Shown one piece after another: positions 8,822-17,066 of a stretch of DNA of 40,073 nt (positions are counted from its first letter, which is position 1; every line of letters starts with the position of its first letter). Origin of the DNA: an uncultured Anaeroplasmataceae bacterium (GTDB lineage Bacteria > Bacillota_I > Bacilli_A > Acholeplasmatales > Anaeroplasmataceae); NCBI GenBank assembly GCA_944325695.1, contig CALVBA010000010.1, positions 1 through 40,073 of the forward strand. The letters are read 5' to 3'. Made by a program: the position numbers and the translations under genes. A model generated the notes under the pieces. That model was not told where the DNA came from. It saw only the letters and a list, made by a program, of their open reading frames with translations, and made no database searches.

Positions 8822-9733
8822 ATGGAAATTAAGATGTTACGACCACAAGGATATTGCGCAGGTGTTATTACCGCTTTAAATAAAATAAAAGAAATTGCAA
8901 AAACTGAAAAAAAGGTCTATTTATTAGGAATGTTAATCCATAATAAAGATGTTTGTAACGCTTTAGAAACTCTTGGTATTACAATAATTGATGATCAAAA
9001 TAAGACCCGTTTAGAACTTTTAGACATGATTCCAAATGATGCAACTGTATGCTTTACTGCACATGGTGTATCTGATGCTGTTTATGAAAAAGCCTTACAA
9101 AAGAATCTTAAAATATATGATTTATCATGTATTCACGTTTTAGAAGTTAAAAATTTATGTAAGAAGTTTTTACAAGATGGTTATGAAATTTTATATATAG
9201 GAAAAAAAGGACATCCAGAAGCCGAAGGTATTTTAGGTCTATCAAATAAAATTCATCTTATCACAAATAAAAATGATCTACAAAAGATTAAAATAAATTG
9301 TCAAAAAATTATAATTACAAATCAAACAACCCTTTCTATATTTGATTGTGAAGAAATCTACGATGCTGCTAAACTTATTTTTCCTGAGATTAAACACTTA
9401 AATAAAATCTGTAATGCAACTACTATTAGACAAGAAGCTGTATTAAATCAAGATTTATGTGATTTATGCATCGTGGTTGGTGATAAATTATCGAGTAATA
9501 CTCAAAAATTAATGAAGGTTAGTACTCATAAAGGAATAAATACTATTTTAGTTGAAAACTTATTAGATTTAGATATTAACCTACTTTATAATGTTCATAA
9601 GGTTAATATTACAAGTGGTGCATCAACATGTAAAAATGCTGTTTTAGCTATCGTAAAATTTTTAGAAAATTTTGATTATGACAAAATAGAAACACACGAC
9701 AAAACACCATATTTAAGTTATGAAGTATTATAA
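8822..9733 (+). CDS. ispH: 4-hydroxy-3-methylbut-2-enyl diphosphate reductase
   Basis: [4Fe-4S] enzyme for the last step of the non-mevalonate isoprenoid pathway (HMBPP to IPP/DMAPP). The 303-aa protein keeps the three cluster cysteines at C12 (GYCAGV), C103 (DLSC) and C197 (KICNAT). Substrate histidines H40 (MLIHN), H81 (TAHGV) and H131, and the catalytic glutamate E133 (GHPEAEG), are also present, as is TNQTTLS. Dxs is encoded at 23-24.9 kb, so both ends of the pathway are in this window. The C103 context (DLSCIHVLEV) departs from the usual DATCPxV but all key residues remain. Confidence 0.94.
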   Translation: MEIKMLRPQGYCAGVITALNKIKEIAKTEKKVYLLGMLIHNKDVCNALETLGITIIDDQNKTRLELLDMIPNDATVCFTAHGVSDAVYEKALQKNLKIYDLSCIHVLEVKNLCKKFLQDGYEILYIGKKGHPEAEGILGLSNKIHLITNKNDLQKIKINCQKIIITNQTTLSIFDCEEIYDAAKLIFPEIKHLNKICNATTIRQEAVLNQDLCDLCIVVGDKLSSNTQKLMKVSTHKGINTILVENLLDLDINLLYNVHKVNITSGASTCKNAVLAIVKFLENFDYDKIETHDKTPYLSYEVL

Positions 9734-9756
9734 GCCTACGATAATCGTAGGCTTAT
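9730..9756. terminator. Perfect palindromic terminator containing both stop codons
   Basis: Arms ATAAGCCTACGAT (9730-9742) and ATCGTAGGCTTAT (9744-9756) are perfect 13-bp complements around one base. The ispH TAA (9731-9733) lies in the left arm and the dinB TAA (9753-9755) in the right arm. TTTTG follows on the plus strand; the T-run on the minus strand is weak. Confidence 0.85.
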
Positions 9757-10931
9757 TTTGTTCCTTTTTTAATAATTTTTTCCCCAAATTTATTTTTAAA
9801 ATTCGTAATAATTAAATCCAATTTTTCATCTTTTTCATCCCGATTAAGTAAAGTAAATAAATTATAATCTTCTATAATCTCTTCTTCTTTAATTAAATTA
9901 GATAGTCCTACTCCACATAATCTAATTTCTTCTAAATTGTAATTATCTTCAAAAAGTTCTAAAACCTTATCCGCAACAATATAGTAATCATTCGTGTACT
10001 CATTAAAACTAAAACTTCTAGTAATGGTTTTAAAAGACTTATCTCGTAATGTAATCGATACTGTTTTACAACAATACTTTTTAAATTTTAACTTTGCATG
10101 CATATTTTTGGTCATTTCAATTAAAACATCAGAAATTAATTGCTCACCAATTAAATAATTGTCAAAAGTTCTAGAAGTGCTAATCGATTCAAAATTACTA
10201 TATTTATTAGGGTCTACGATATCACTTGATTGGCCAAGTAAACAAAGTACCGCATGATCATATTGTTTTTTGCCAATAACTTGTAAAATAATATCTTTGT
10301 TTTCCGTATTCATGAAATCAGCAATCGTATGAATATTTTTTTGATGTAGTTTAGGGCTTGAACGCATTCCAATTCCATAAATGCTTGAAACATCTAGAGG
10401 ATATAAGATATTTTTTATATCACGTTTTCGTAACACTGTAATACCTAATGGTTTTTTTAAATCACTAGCCATCTTTGCCAAAAACATAGTAGGACCAATC
10501 CCAATAGATACAGGCAAATTGTAAGTATGTAATAATTCATTTTGAATATGTAAGGCTAATTTTTCAGGATGAATACGATCTAATAAGTGTGTTACATCCA
10601 TGTAACACTCATCAATACTAGCTTTTTCAATAACTTGTGAATACTGACTTAAATAATTAAAAAAGATATCCGAATAATACTTATATAATCGCATATCGTG
10701 ATTAACAATAATTAATTTAGGACATAAATTAAAGGCTTCACGTAGACTCATCCCTGATTTGACTCCATATTTTCGTGCTTCATATGAAGCAGTTGACAAT
10801 ACACCTTTAAATGAGTTTTCTCTTCCAATGGCAAAAGGTTTACCTTTTAAGCTTTTATTTTCAATTAATGCACAAGAACAATAAAATTGATTTAAATCAA
10901 TATGGAAAATAACTTTAACGCTTTTTTTCAT
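9753..10931 (-). CDS. dinB: DNA polymerase IV (Y family)
   Basis: Translesion polymerase of 392 aa. The palm starts with FHIDLNQFYCSCA, where the first catalytic Asp is present, the second conserved Asp is Asn, and a Tyr occupies the steric-gate position. STASYEARKYGVKSGMSL is the finger motif, and KASIDECYMD gives the catalytic Asp-Glu pair. Helix-hairpin-helix (SSIYGIGMRSSPKLH) and a little-finger domain with SRTFDNY follow. It is convergent with ispH through a shared palindrome. No C-terminal beta-clamp motif is obvious to me. No LexA-type operator was recognised upstream. Confidence 0.93.
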   Translation of the reverse strand: MKKSVKVIFHIDLNQFYCSCALIENKSLKGKPFAIGRENSFKGVLSTASYEARKYGVKSGMSLREAFNLCPKLIIVNHDMRLYKYYSDIFFNYLSQYSQVIEKASIDECYMDVTHLLDRIHPEKLALHIQNELLHTYNLPVSIGIGPTMFLAKMASDLKKPLGITVLRKRDIKNILYPLDVSSIYGIGMRSSPKLHQKNIHTIADFMNTENKDIILQVIGKKQYDHAVLCLLGQSSDIVDPNKYSNFESISTSRTFDNYLIGEQLISDVLIEMTKNMHAKLKFKKYCCKTVSITLRDKSFKTITRSFSFNEYTNDYYIVADKVLELFEDNYNLEEIRLCGVGLSNLIKEEEIIEDYNLFTLLNRDEKDEKLDLIITNFKNKFGEKIIKKGTK

Positions 10932-10979
10932 AAAATTCTTCCCTTTTTATTTGATTTGTTGTATAATTACCCTATAAGT

Positions 10980-10988
10980 ATTATAGCA
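10980..10988 (-). promoter_or_regulatory. Extended -10 for dinB
   Basis: On the minus strand TGC immediately precedes a perfect TATAAT (10980-10985), about 50 bp ahead of the dinB ATG. There is no good -35, as is usual for extended -10 promoters. Confidence 0.45.
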
Positions 10989-11006
10989 TATAAGTGTGGT
11001 GAAATA

Positions 11007-11201
11007 ATGGTTAAAAATAACAAAAATTTTAAAAAAGAAAATGCAAATAAACTTACCTTAGGTGATGGTAAAGAAGTTAAAATTAAAAACCCTACAAAAA
11101 CAACTTATGGAAAAATTATCATGCTTGTAATGATTATTGGGATGGCTGGATTATCACTTTTTGCCCTTATCTACCAATTAGTTACACTTTTTATTGACTA
11201 A
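11007..11201 (+). CDS. Small single-pass membrane protein
   Basis: A 64-aa protein starting MVKNNKNFKK, very basic for about 35 residues, then one hydrophobic helix (IIMLVMIIGMAGLSLFALIYQL) up to the C-terminus. The ATG at 11007 is preceded by GTGGTG. A longer reading frame back to 10902 would run through dinB and has no ribosome site, so I reject it. A good terminator follows. The shape (charged N-terminus, C-terminal membrane anchor) resembles small Firmicutes membrane proteins of unknown function; I cannot name a family. Confidence 0.75.
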   Translation: MVKNNKNFKKENANKLTLGDGKEVKIKNPTKTTYGKIIMLVMIIGMAGLSLFALIYQLVTLFID

Positions 11202-11214
11202 CATCATGGAAATG

Positions 11215-11240
11215 GAGGATTAAATAATCCTCTTTTTTTT
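11215..11240 (+). terminator. Intrinsic terminator after the small membrane protein
   Basis: GAGGATT (11215-11221) pairs with AATCCTC (11226-11232) around a four-base loop, followed by eight T. Confidence 0.9.
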
Positions 11241-11266
11241 ATAAACATTATAAATTTAATACACAA

Positions 11267-11296
11267 AAAAGCATGACAGTTTAATGTCATGCTTTT
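11267..11296 (-). terminator. Intrinsic terminator after the P-type ATPase
   Basis: AAAAGCATGACA (11267-11278) pairs with TGTCATGCTTTT (11285-11296). On the minus strand the stem is followed by TTTTTTGTG. Confidence 0.9.
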
Positions 11297-11300
11297 ATAT

Positions 11301-13853
11301 TTATTTAGCTTTACGTAACATTTTTTTAATGAATTTATAAACTTCAATAATAACAATAATACTAAATGATAATCCTAAAGCGATTAATAAGTAATTCCAT
11401 TCTAATGGATATAATTTAAATACATCATTAATTCCTGGAACGTATAATACAATCATTTGTAAAACGATACCTAAAATAAATGAATAAATTAACCATTTAT
11501 TTTTAAATAAATTTTTATTTAAAACAGAATCTTCACTCTTCATATTAAATGAATGGAATAATTGTAACATTGATAATGTAACAAAGGCCATTGTTTGACC
11601 ATGAGCTAAATCTTTAGCATTATAACCAATAAAGAAAGCTATAACAGTAATTGTACCAATAAAGATACCTTCAATTCCAATAGCCCATCCTAAACCATGC
11701 GCAAAGAATGATTCGTCTTTAGCACGTGGTTTTTCGTTCATTAATTCAGAACCACTTTCTTCTAATCCTAAAGCAAATGAAGGAAGAGAATCGGTAATTA
11801 AGTTAATCCATAATAAATGTGTCGCAAGTAATGGTGTACCGATATGATTTCCACTAATTAAAGCGATTAATGAAACAGTAAAGATAGTAAATACTTCTCC
11901 AATATTACTGCTTAATAAGTATTTTACACATTTTTTAATGTTAGCATAAATATTACGTCCTTCTGCAACAGCACTGATGATTGTTGAGAAGTTATCATCA
12001 ACTAAAATCATCGCTGCAGCTTGCTTAGAAACATCAGTACCAGTAATACCCATAGCACATCCAATATCAGCTGCTTTTAAAGCCGGTGAATCATTAACAC
12101 CGTCTCCAGTCATTGAAACAACTTTTCCTTTACGTTGCCAAGCTTTAACGATACGAACCTTATCGCTTGGAGCAACACGAGCATAAACAGAGATATGTTC
12201 TAATTTTTCATCTAATTCATCATCTGATAATTTATTTAACTCTTCACTTGTAATTGCAATATCTCCATCACCAAAAATACCAAGATTTCTAGCGATTGCT
12301 TCTGCTGTAACAACGTGGTCACCAGTGATCATAACTGTTTTAACCCCAGCTTTTTTAGCGATACGTACTGCTTCTTTAACTTCTTTACGTTCAGGGTCGA
12401 TCATACCAACTAATCCAATAAAGTTTAAATCACTTTCTAGATTTTCATATTGTCCTTCTTGAACTTCTTTAATCCCTACTCCTAATACGCGTAACGCATT
12501 TTTAGCCATTCGCATATTTTCTTCTACTGCAGCACTTGTTTCATCATTACAAATCTTAAAGATTTGGTCAGGAGCACCTTTCGTAATTGAAATGAATTTT
12601 CCATCTAATTTAACTACTACTGTCATTAATTTACGATCGGAATCAAATGGAATTTCAAACACACGTTCAATATTTGAAATATCTAATAACCCAACTTTAT
12701 TATTAGCTTCAATTAAAGCTGTTTCTGTTGGATCACCAATACGATTTTCTTTTCCATCAACAATTTCAATTTTAGCATCTGAACAAATGGCTGAATAACT
12801 AACTAATAAACTCTTATTTCCATCATCCATTTTATGAGTTTTATTTTCGTAATATTCAACAACTGTCATTTTATTTTGTGTTAATGTTCCTGTTTTATCA
12901 CTACATACAATTGAAGTACATCCTAGTGTTTCAACAGCAGGTAATTTTTTAACAATGGCATTTTGACGCGCCATTTTACTTACACCGATTGATAAAATAA
13001 TCGTAACAACTGTCGCAAGACCCTCTGGAATAGCTGCTACAGCTAGTGAAACAGCAATTTTAAATGATTCTAAAACACGATTTGGACTGTCATTAGTAAA
13101 TAATTGTAAAATAAATACAATAGCACAAATAGCGATTGATAAAATACCCATTACTTTACCAATTTGTTCTAATTTATGTTGTAATGGTGTCATCTTATCT
13201 TCTTCACTATTTAACATTGTAGCAATTTTACCAATTTCTGTATTCATCGCAGTTGACGTTACAATCGCAATACCACGACCATAAGTTGCGAAAGTTGATG
13301 AGAAGACCATATTTACACGATCACCAATTGGTGCATCATCTGCTACTTCACAAACTTCTTTATCAACCGGTACTGATTCTCCTGTTAACGCTGATTCGTC
13401 AATTTTTAAACTATATGATTCAATTAATTTAGCATCTGCAGGAATAAAATCTCCAGCTTCAATAACAATTGCATCTCCTAAAACTAACTCTCTTGATGGA
13501 ACAACAATTTGTTTACCATCACGAATTACTTTACTGTTAGGACTTGACATTTTCTTTAAAGCTTCTAATGATTTTTCTGCTTTACTTTCTTGAACTAATC
13601 CTAAAATAGCATTTAAAATAACTACTGCTACAATGATAAGACTTTCAATCCATTCATGTGGATCAACGATAAAACTGATTAATGCCGCAATTAATAAAAT
13701 GATTACAAGAATATCTTTAAATTGCATCAAAAATCGAATAATTAACGGTGTTTTTTGTTTTTCTTCTAACTCGTTATAACCGTTTTGGGCTAATAAAGCC
13801 TGAGCTTCCGCATTTGCCAAACCGACGTTAAACTCTTTTTTTTCTGTACTCAC
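11301..13853 (-). CDS. P2A-type cation-transporting ATPase, probable Mn2+ (or Ca2+) exporter
   Basis: P-type ATPase of 850 aa with a complete core: N-terminal cation ATPase domain, actuator TGES (157-160), M4 PEGL (276-279), phosphorylated Asp 319 in CSDKTGTLT, nucleotide domain with KGAPDQI, hinge MTGDGVNDSPALKAADIG, and M6 NLITDSLPSFALG. This is the SERCA/PMR1 (P2A) layout used for Ca2+ and Mn2+ export. It lies directly behind a yybP-ykoY riboswitch, which senses Mn2+, so manganese export is the most likely physiological role (as for YoaB-type pumps). The start is GTG at 13853 with AAGGAG 7-8 nt upstream. The substrate is inferred from the riboswitch, not from the protein. Confidence 0.93.
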   Translation of the reverse strand: MSTEKKEFNVGLANAEAQALLAQNGYNELEEKQKTPLIIRFLMQFKDILVIILLIAALISFIVDPHEWIESLIIVAVVILNAILGLVQESKAEKSLEALKKMSSPNSKVIRDGKQIVVPSRELVLGDAIVIEAGDFIPADAKLIESYSLKIDESALTGESVPVDKEVCEVADDAPIGDRVNMVFSSTFATYGRGIAIVTSTAMNTEIGKIATMLNSEEDKMTPLQHKLEQIGKVMGILSIAICAIVFILQLFTNDSPNRVLESFKIAVSLAVAAIPEGLATVVTIILSIGVSKMARQNAIVKKLPAVETLGCTSIVCSDKTGTLTQNKMTVVEYYENKTHKMDDGNKSLLVSYSAICSDAKIEIVDGKENRIGDPTETALIEANNKVGLLDISNIERVFEIPFDSDRKLMTVVVKLDGKFISITKGAPDQIFKICNDETSAAVEENMRMAKNALRVLGVGIKEVQEGQYENLESDLNFIGLVGMIDPERKEVKEAVRIAKKAGVKTVMITGDHVVTAEAIARNLGIFGDGDIAITSEELNKLSDDELDEKLEHISVYARVAPSDKVRIVKAWQRKGKVVSMTGDGVNDSPALKAADIGCAMGITGTDVSKQAAAMILVDDNFSTIISAVAEGRNIYANIKKCVKYLLSSNIGEVFTIFTVSLIALISGNHIGTPLLATHLLWINLITDSLPSFALGLEESGSELMNEKPRAKDESFFAHGLGWAIGIEGIFIGTITVIAFFIGYNAKDLAHGQTMAFVTLSMLQLFHSFNMKSEDSVLNKNLFKNKWLIYSFILGIVLQMIVLYVPGINDVFKLYPLEWNYLLIALGLSFSIIVIIEVYKFIKKMLRKAK

Positions 13854-13878
13854 TTCTAATTCTCCTTGTTTAAAATTT

Positions 13879-13923
13879 AAAAAAAGACCCCAAAATAAGA
13901 ATAAAACTTATTTCAAAGGTCTT
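13879..13923 (-). terminator. Expression-platform terminator of the Mn riboswitch
   Basis: On the minus strand AAGACC then AAATAAG pairs with CTTATTT then GGTCTT, followed by a T-run at 13879-13885. The 5' arm is the same AAGACCTTT that closes the riboswitch P1 stem, so the two folds exclude each other. Confidence 0.88.
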
Positions 13924-14010
13924 GCATATCATATTGAGCTATGACGTTATACCCGGAAATGAAATTTCGTGATGACGAATATAACTATTATTGCTACTCC
14001 CCTTTTAGGG
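13914..14010 (-). promoter_or_regulatory. yybP-ykoY manganese riboswitch
   Basis: Reading the minus strand from 14010, the conserved AAAAGGGGAGTAGC is followed by a P2 stem (GTTATA with TATAAC), TCGTCATCACGAAA, a hairpin (GAAAT/ATTTC), CCGGG, a hairpin (TCATA/TATGA), and finally GCAAGACCTTT. These are the hallmark elements of the yybP-ykoY family. P1 forms between AAAGG and CCTTT. Family knowledge says Mn2+ stabilises this fold. Here that would sequester the terminator's 5' arm and switch the ATPase on. Confidence 0.94.
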
Positions 14011-14027
14011 TATTTAATTACTTTAAT

Positions 14028-14056
14028 ATAATATCATCTTTTACTACTTATTTCAA
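14028..14056 (-). promoter_or_regulatory. Sigma-A promoter for riboswitch-ATPase transcript
   Basis: TTGAAA (14051-14056), 17-nt spacer, TATTAT (14028-14033) on the minus strand. The start would be near 14021, about 10 nt before the riboswitch. No terminator separates it from spo0A, so some readthrough from spo0A is possible. Confidence 0.75.
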
Positions 14057-14069
14057 GTGTTTTTTTATA

Positions 14070-14849
14070 TTATGATGTAACTTTATGCGCTAAGCGTAAA
14101 TTATCTGCTAGCATAGCAATAAATTCACTATTTGTTGGTTTGGATTTATTATATGAAATAGTATATGAAAAAATCTTTGATATCACATCGATATTTCCTC
14201 TATTCCATGCCACTTCAATTGAATGGCGTATTGCCCGTTCAACACGTGAGGAAGTTGTTTTATATTTTTTAGCAATAACAGGATATAAAACTTTAGTAAT
14301 TCCACCTAAAATTTCAATATTATTATAAACCATCGTAATAGCCTCTCGTAAATATAAATATCCTTTAATATGAGCAGGAACACCAATTTCATGCAAAATA
14401 GAAGTTATTTCTAAATCAAGTGAATTATCTTCTGATTTTAAATTGATGATGCTATTTTTATTTCCTTTTGTTTTACTGTCTAAAAGTTCTATTATAATTT
14501 GGTGGAGTTTGGTTAAATCAAGTGGTTTCATTACAAAATAATCAGCATTTAAATTAGATGCCTTGACCATTAAAGATTCATTATTAAAAGCCGTTAGCAT
14601 TATAATTTTATTGGGCTTTTTGTATTTACTCGAACTACTATTTAACTCCTCCAAAACCGCTACACCATCAATTTCTGGCATAAAGATGTCTAAAAGCAAT
14701 AAATCACAAGTTCCATTTTCTAAATAGTTTAAAAGTTGCTTCCCTGAATTAAAGGCCTTAACTACATTTAAATTATTTTTAGTTTTTAGAAATTCACTTA
14801 ACATTAAAACTAATTCTTTATTATCATCTGCTATTACAATATTATACAT
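14070..14849 (-). CDS. spo0A: Sporulation master regulator Spo0A
   Basis: Response regulator of 259 aa. The receiver domain has the acidic pocket ADDN (about D8-D9), phosphorylated Asp 54 (LLLD), and MKPLD with the conserved Lys. The C-terminal Spo0A-specific DNA-binding domain is unmistakable: [18 protein letters not shown], then [17 protein letters not shown] (recognition helix) and [17 protein letters not shown]. Phospho-Spo0A binds TGTCGAA boxes to start sporulation; two such boxes lie just upstream. The ATG is preceded by AAAGGAA. It lies downstream of spoIVB, the order conserved in spore-forming Bacillota. Confidence 0.98.
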   Translation of the reverse strand: MYNIVIADDNKELVLMLSEFLKTKNNLNVVKAFNSGKQLLNYLENGTCDLLLLDIFMPEIDGVAVLEELNSSSSKYKKPNKIIMLTAFNNESLMVKASNLNADYFVMKPLDLTKLHQIIIELLDSKTKGNKNSIINLKSEDNSLDLEITSILHEIGVPAHIKGYLYLREAITMVYNNIEILGGITKVLYPVIAKKYKTTSSRVERAIRHSIEVAWNRGNIDVISKIFSYTISYNKSKPTNSEFIAMLADNLRLAHKVTS

Positions 14850-14880
14850 TTTTTCATATTCCTTTCTTATCTTTAGGTAT

Positions 14881-14909
14881 ATGATAATATTAATATTTAC
14901 TATTTACAA
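14881..14909 (-). promoter_or_regulatory. Candidate sigma-A promoter for spo0A
   Basis: TTGTAA (14904-14909), 17-nt spacer, TATCAT (14881-14886) on the minus strand, about 30 bp ahead of the ATG. I did not find a convincing sigma-H promoter (AGGAwWT plus GAAT), which Bacillus uses for the induced spo0A transcript. Confidence 0.55.
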
Positions 14910-14955
14910 TTAAAAAACCAAAATAAACGCTTATATCGTCTATTTAAAACCTTTT

Positions 14956-14962
14956 TTCGACA
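14956..14962 (-). promoter_or_regulatory. Spo0A box 1
   Basis: TGTCGAA on the minus strand, continuing into a run of A (TGTCGAAAAAAG), which matches the extended 0A-box consensus closely. It sits about 50 bp upstream of the candidate spo0A -35, consistent with autoregulation. Confidence 0.75.
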
Positions 14963-15008
14963 TTTACTATACATTTTCTTGACAATTTAATTTGATATGA
15001 AAGTCGTT

Positions 15009-15015
15009 TGTCGAA
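15009..15015 (+). promoter_or_regulatory. Spo0A box 2
   Basis: TTTGTCGAA at 15007-15015 on the plus strand, an exact 0A core in the opposite orientation to box 1 and about 53 bp from it. It lies just after the spoIVB stop. Confidence 0.65.
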
Positions 15016-15025
15016 TTATTAGATA

Positions 15026-16006
15026 TTATGATAAGGAGTCTTCAATCATATATTCAATAAAAATTCCATATCCTAAAGTGGCATTATCTAAAGTAACATG
15101 AGTTACCGCACCTACTAATAAATCATCTTGAATAATCGGACTTCCGCTCATTCCTCGAACAATACCACCACTTTTAGCGATAAGTTTTTTATCTGTTACT
15201 TTTATTTTTAAGCCCTTAATATCTTTTTTATTTTGTTTTTTTACCTGAATTATTTCAATTTCAAATCGCTCAATTTTATCGTCTTCAATACATGTTAAAA
15301 TATAAGCTTTTCCTACTTTTACTTCACTTGCTTTTTTACATTTCATATGTAACATATCATCATAATTTTCAGTATAATCTCCATGTAATCCGGTTAAATT
15401 ATTTTTATCGATATCACCAAGTTCTTCATCTTTAAATTTAGCATTTTTATAACCTGATTCATATTTATTTGCCTTTGTTAAGCTTGTAACTTCCGCTTTA
15501 TAAATTCTTCCACTTACAAGTCCTAAATCATCATTTATACTATGTCCTAATGCACCATATTTTTTTTCATCACTAATTACATATGTTAAAGTTCCTATAC
15601 CCTGGATTTGATCTTTTACATATAATCCTAGAGAATATTCTTTGTTTTCTTTTAAAACAGCATCATAATTAAGTTTCTGCTCTATATTGTTACGGATAAT
15701 AATCACTTCTAAATTACAATCATCGATTTTTCCTAAAACATTTAATAATTCTTTTAAAGAATTAACCTCTAACCCATTAATTGATTTAATAATATCATTG
15801 GTATATATTTTATCTTCCCAAGGTTTAAATACTTTATTTTTGACTTTAATCGGATATGTTCCTTCTACTACTAATGATGTATCAACTTTAATCCCTATTG
15901 TCGCTCCTGATACATATAGATAATCACTATCGATATTAAAAGCATTAACCATTTTCGTACTTATCAAAATTAATATTATAAAAATGGATAAAATGATTTT
16001 TTTCAT
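15026..16006 (-). CDS. spoIVB: SpoIVB serine peptidase (sporulation)
   Basis: Family S55 peptidase secreted from the forespore that triggers pro-sigma-K processing. An N-terminal hydrophobic anchor (about residues 4-20) is followed by a PDZ-like region (DIIKSINGLEV, about 70-80). The peptidase domain has the catalytic His in KYGALGHSI (about 154), Asp in KVTDKKL (about 271) and Ser in GGIVRGMSGSPI (about 286), plus VGAVTHV. At 326 aa it is shorter than the Bacillus protein (about 425), mainly in the linker regions. GGAGGTG precedes the ATG. Bacillus uses sigma-G here; I could not find a convincing sigma-G promoter. Confidence 0.95.
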   Translation of the reverse strand: MKKIILSIFIILILISTKMVNAFNIDSDYLYVSGATIGIKVDTSLVVEGTYPIKVKNKVFKPWEDKIYTNDIIKSINGLEVNSLKELLNVLGKIDDCNLEVIIIRNNIEQKLNYDAVLKENKEYSLGLYVKDQIQGIGTLTYVISDEKKYGALGHSINDDLGLVSGRIYKAEVTSLTKANKYESGYKNAKFKDEELGDIDKNNLTGLHGDYTENYDDMLHMKCKKASEVKVGKAYILTCIEDDKIERFEIEIIQVKKQNKKDIKGLKIKVTDKKLIAKSGGIVRGMSGSPIIQDDLLVGAVTHVTLDNATLGYGIFIEYMIEDSLS

Positions 16007-16098
16007 TATTTCACCTCCAACAATATTATTAAATTTTTATTCGATTTTATGTTACTTAAAATTTTCCATAATAAAATATAGAAAAAAATTATTAAAAT

Positions 16099-16107
16099 TG
16101 TTATAAT
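16099..16107 (+). promoter_or_regulatory. Extended -10 promoter for the HAD phosphatase
   Basis: TGT directly before a perfect TATAAT (16102-16107), with no clear -35. The ATG is 20 bp further on behind AAAGGGTGG. Confidence 0.55.
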
Positions 16108-16126
16108 CAAAAAAGGGTGGTTTTTT

Positions 16127-16930
16127 ATGATAAAATTGATAGCTATCGACTTAGATGGAACGCTTCTAACAAGTGACAAAAAAATAAGTCAAAAGAATTT
16201 AGAAGCCATTAAATATGCACAAGAAAAAGGCGTTAAAGTTGTTATTGCAACTGGAAGACCGTTAAATGGAATTAAAGATATTATTAATAAATTAACTTTA
16301 TTACAACAAGATGATTATACTATTTGCTTTAATGGTGGAATTATTACAAATAATAAAACTGAAGCAAATATTTTTCAATCAAGTTTAAGCTATGAAGACT
16401 TATTAATTATTTATAATGAAGCAAAACGTTTAAATACCAATATTCACGCTTTTAAAACAGATCAAAGTTTAATTACTCCTAAAATGAGTTACGGAACTGA
16501 GATAGAAAAAAACATTAATAACTTAGATTGTGAAATTATTGATTTTACTTCAATAGATAAAACATCACGTTTTATTAAAGTGATGTTAGTTGGTTATGAA
16601 GATGAAATAAATCGCGTTGTTTCATTATTAAATCCTGATTTATATAACAAATATATGATTAATCGTAGTTCTAAGATTTTTTTAGAATTTATGGATTTAA
16701 CTACGAATAAAGGACTTGCTTTAGATAGGCTGGCTAAACATTTAAACATCAAAGATGATGAAATAATGGCTATCGGTGATGCCGAAAATGATCTAGCGAT
16801 GATTAAAAAAGCATCTATCGGTGTTGCAATGCAAAATGCTATTCCAAAAGTGATTGAGGCAGCTGATTTTATAACTTTAGATAATGATAATGATGGTGTA
16901 GCTCACGCTATATATCACTTTATTAAATAA
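16127..16930 (+). CDS. Cof-type HAD phosphatase
   Basis: HAD superfamily hydrolase, subfamily IIB (Cof/YbiV-like), 267 aa. These are soluble sugar-phosphate or nucleotide phosphatases with broad specificity. Motif I is AIDLDGTLL (nucleophile and acid/base Asp near residues 8 and 10), motif II is VIATGRP, and motif III/IV is the Lys in TNKGLALDRL followed by AIGDAENDLAMI. A C2-type cap fills the middle. It stands alone between spoIVB and the decayed genes, on the opposite strand to them. The substrate cannot be told from sequence. Confidence 0.93.
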   Translation: MIKLIAIDLDGTLLTSDKKISQKNLEAIKYAQEKGVKVVIATGRPLNGIKDIINKLTLLQQDDYTICFNGGIITNNKTEANIFQSSLSYEDLLIIYNEAKRLNTNIHAFKTDQSLITPKMSYGTEIEKNINNLDCEIIDFTSIDKTSRFIKVMLVGYEDEINRVVSLLNPDLYNKYMINRSSKIFLEFMDLTTNKGLALDRLAKHLNIKDDEIMAIGDAENDLAMIKKASIGVAMQNAIPKVIEAADFITLDNDNDGVAHAIYHFIK

Positions 16931-16935
16931 ACTAA

Positions 16936-16970
16936 AAAACTGATTGTCTATTGCGACTTTCAGTTTTTTT
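16936..16970 (+). terminator. Intrinsic terminator after the HAD gene
   Basis: AAAACTGA (16936-16943) pairs with TCAGTTTT (16960-16967), with an inner GTC/GAC pair, followed by T residues. Confidence 0.8.
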
Positions 16971-16996
16971 GCTTTTGTTATGCTAAATCATCTAAC

Positions 16997-17025
16997 AAAA
17001 AACACCGTATTGCTACGATGTTTTT
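16997..17025 (-). terminator. Terminator-like hairpin after the decayed DHFR-family gene
   Basis: AAAAAACA plus CGTA pairs with TACG plus TGTTTTT with one C/A mismatch (16997-17025). A runs of T/A flank both sides. It lies about 40 bp downstream of the pseudogene's stop. Confidence 0.55.
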
Positions 17026-17066
17026 CTGTCAATCATATTCTATTTTTGATACTTACAAACTGGAAC

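Noticed and set aside
10902-11006. Longer N-terminus for the small membrane protein
   Set aside because: The extension crosses the dinB start and its promoter and has no ribosome site; the ATG at 11007 has one.
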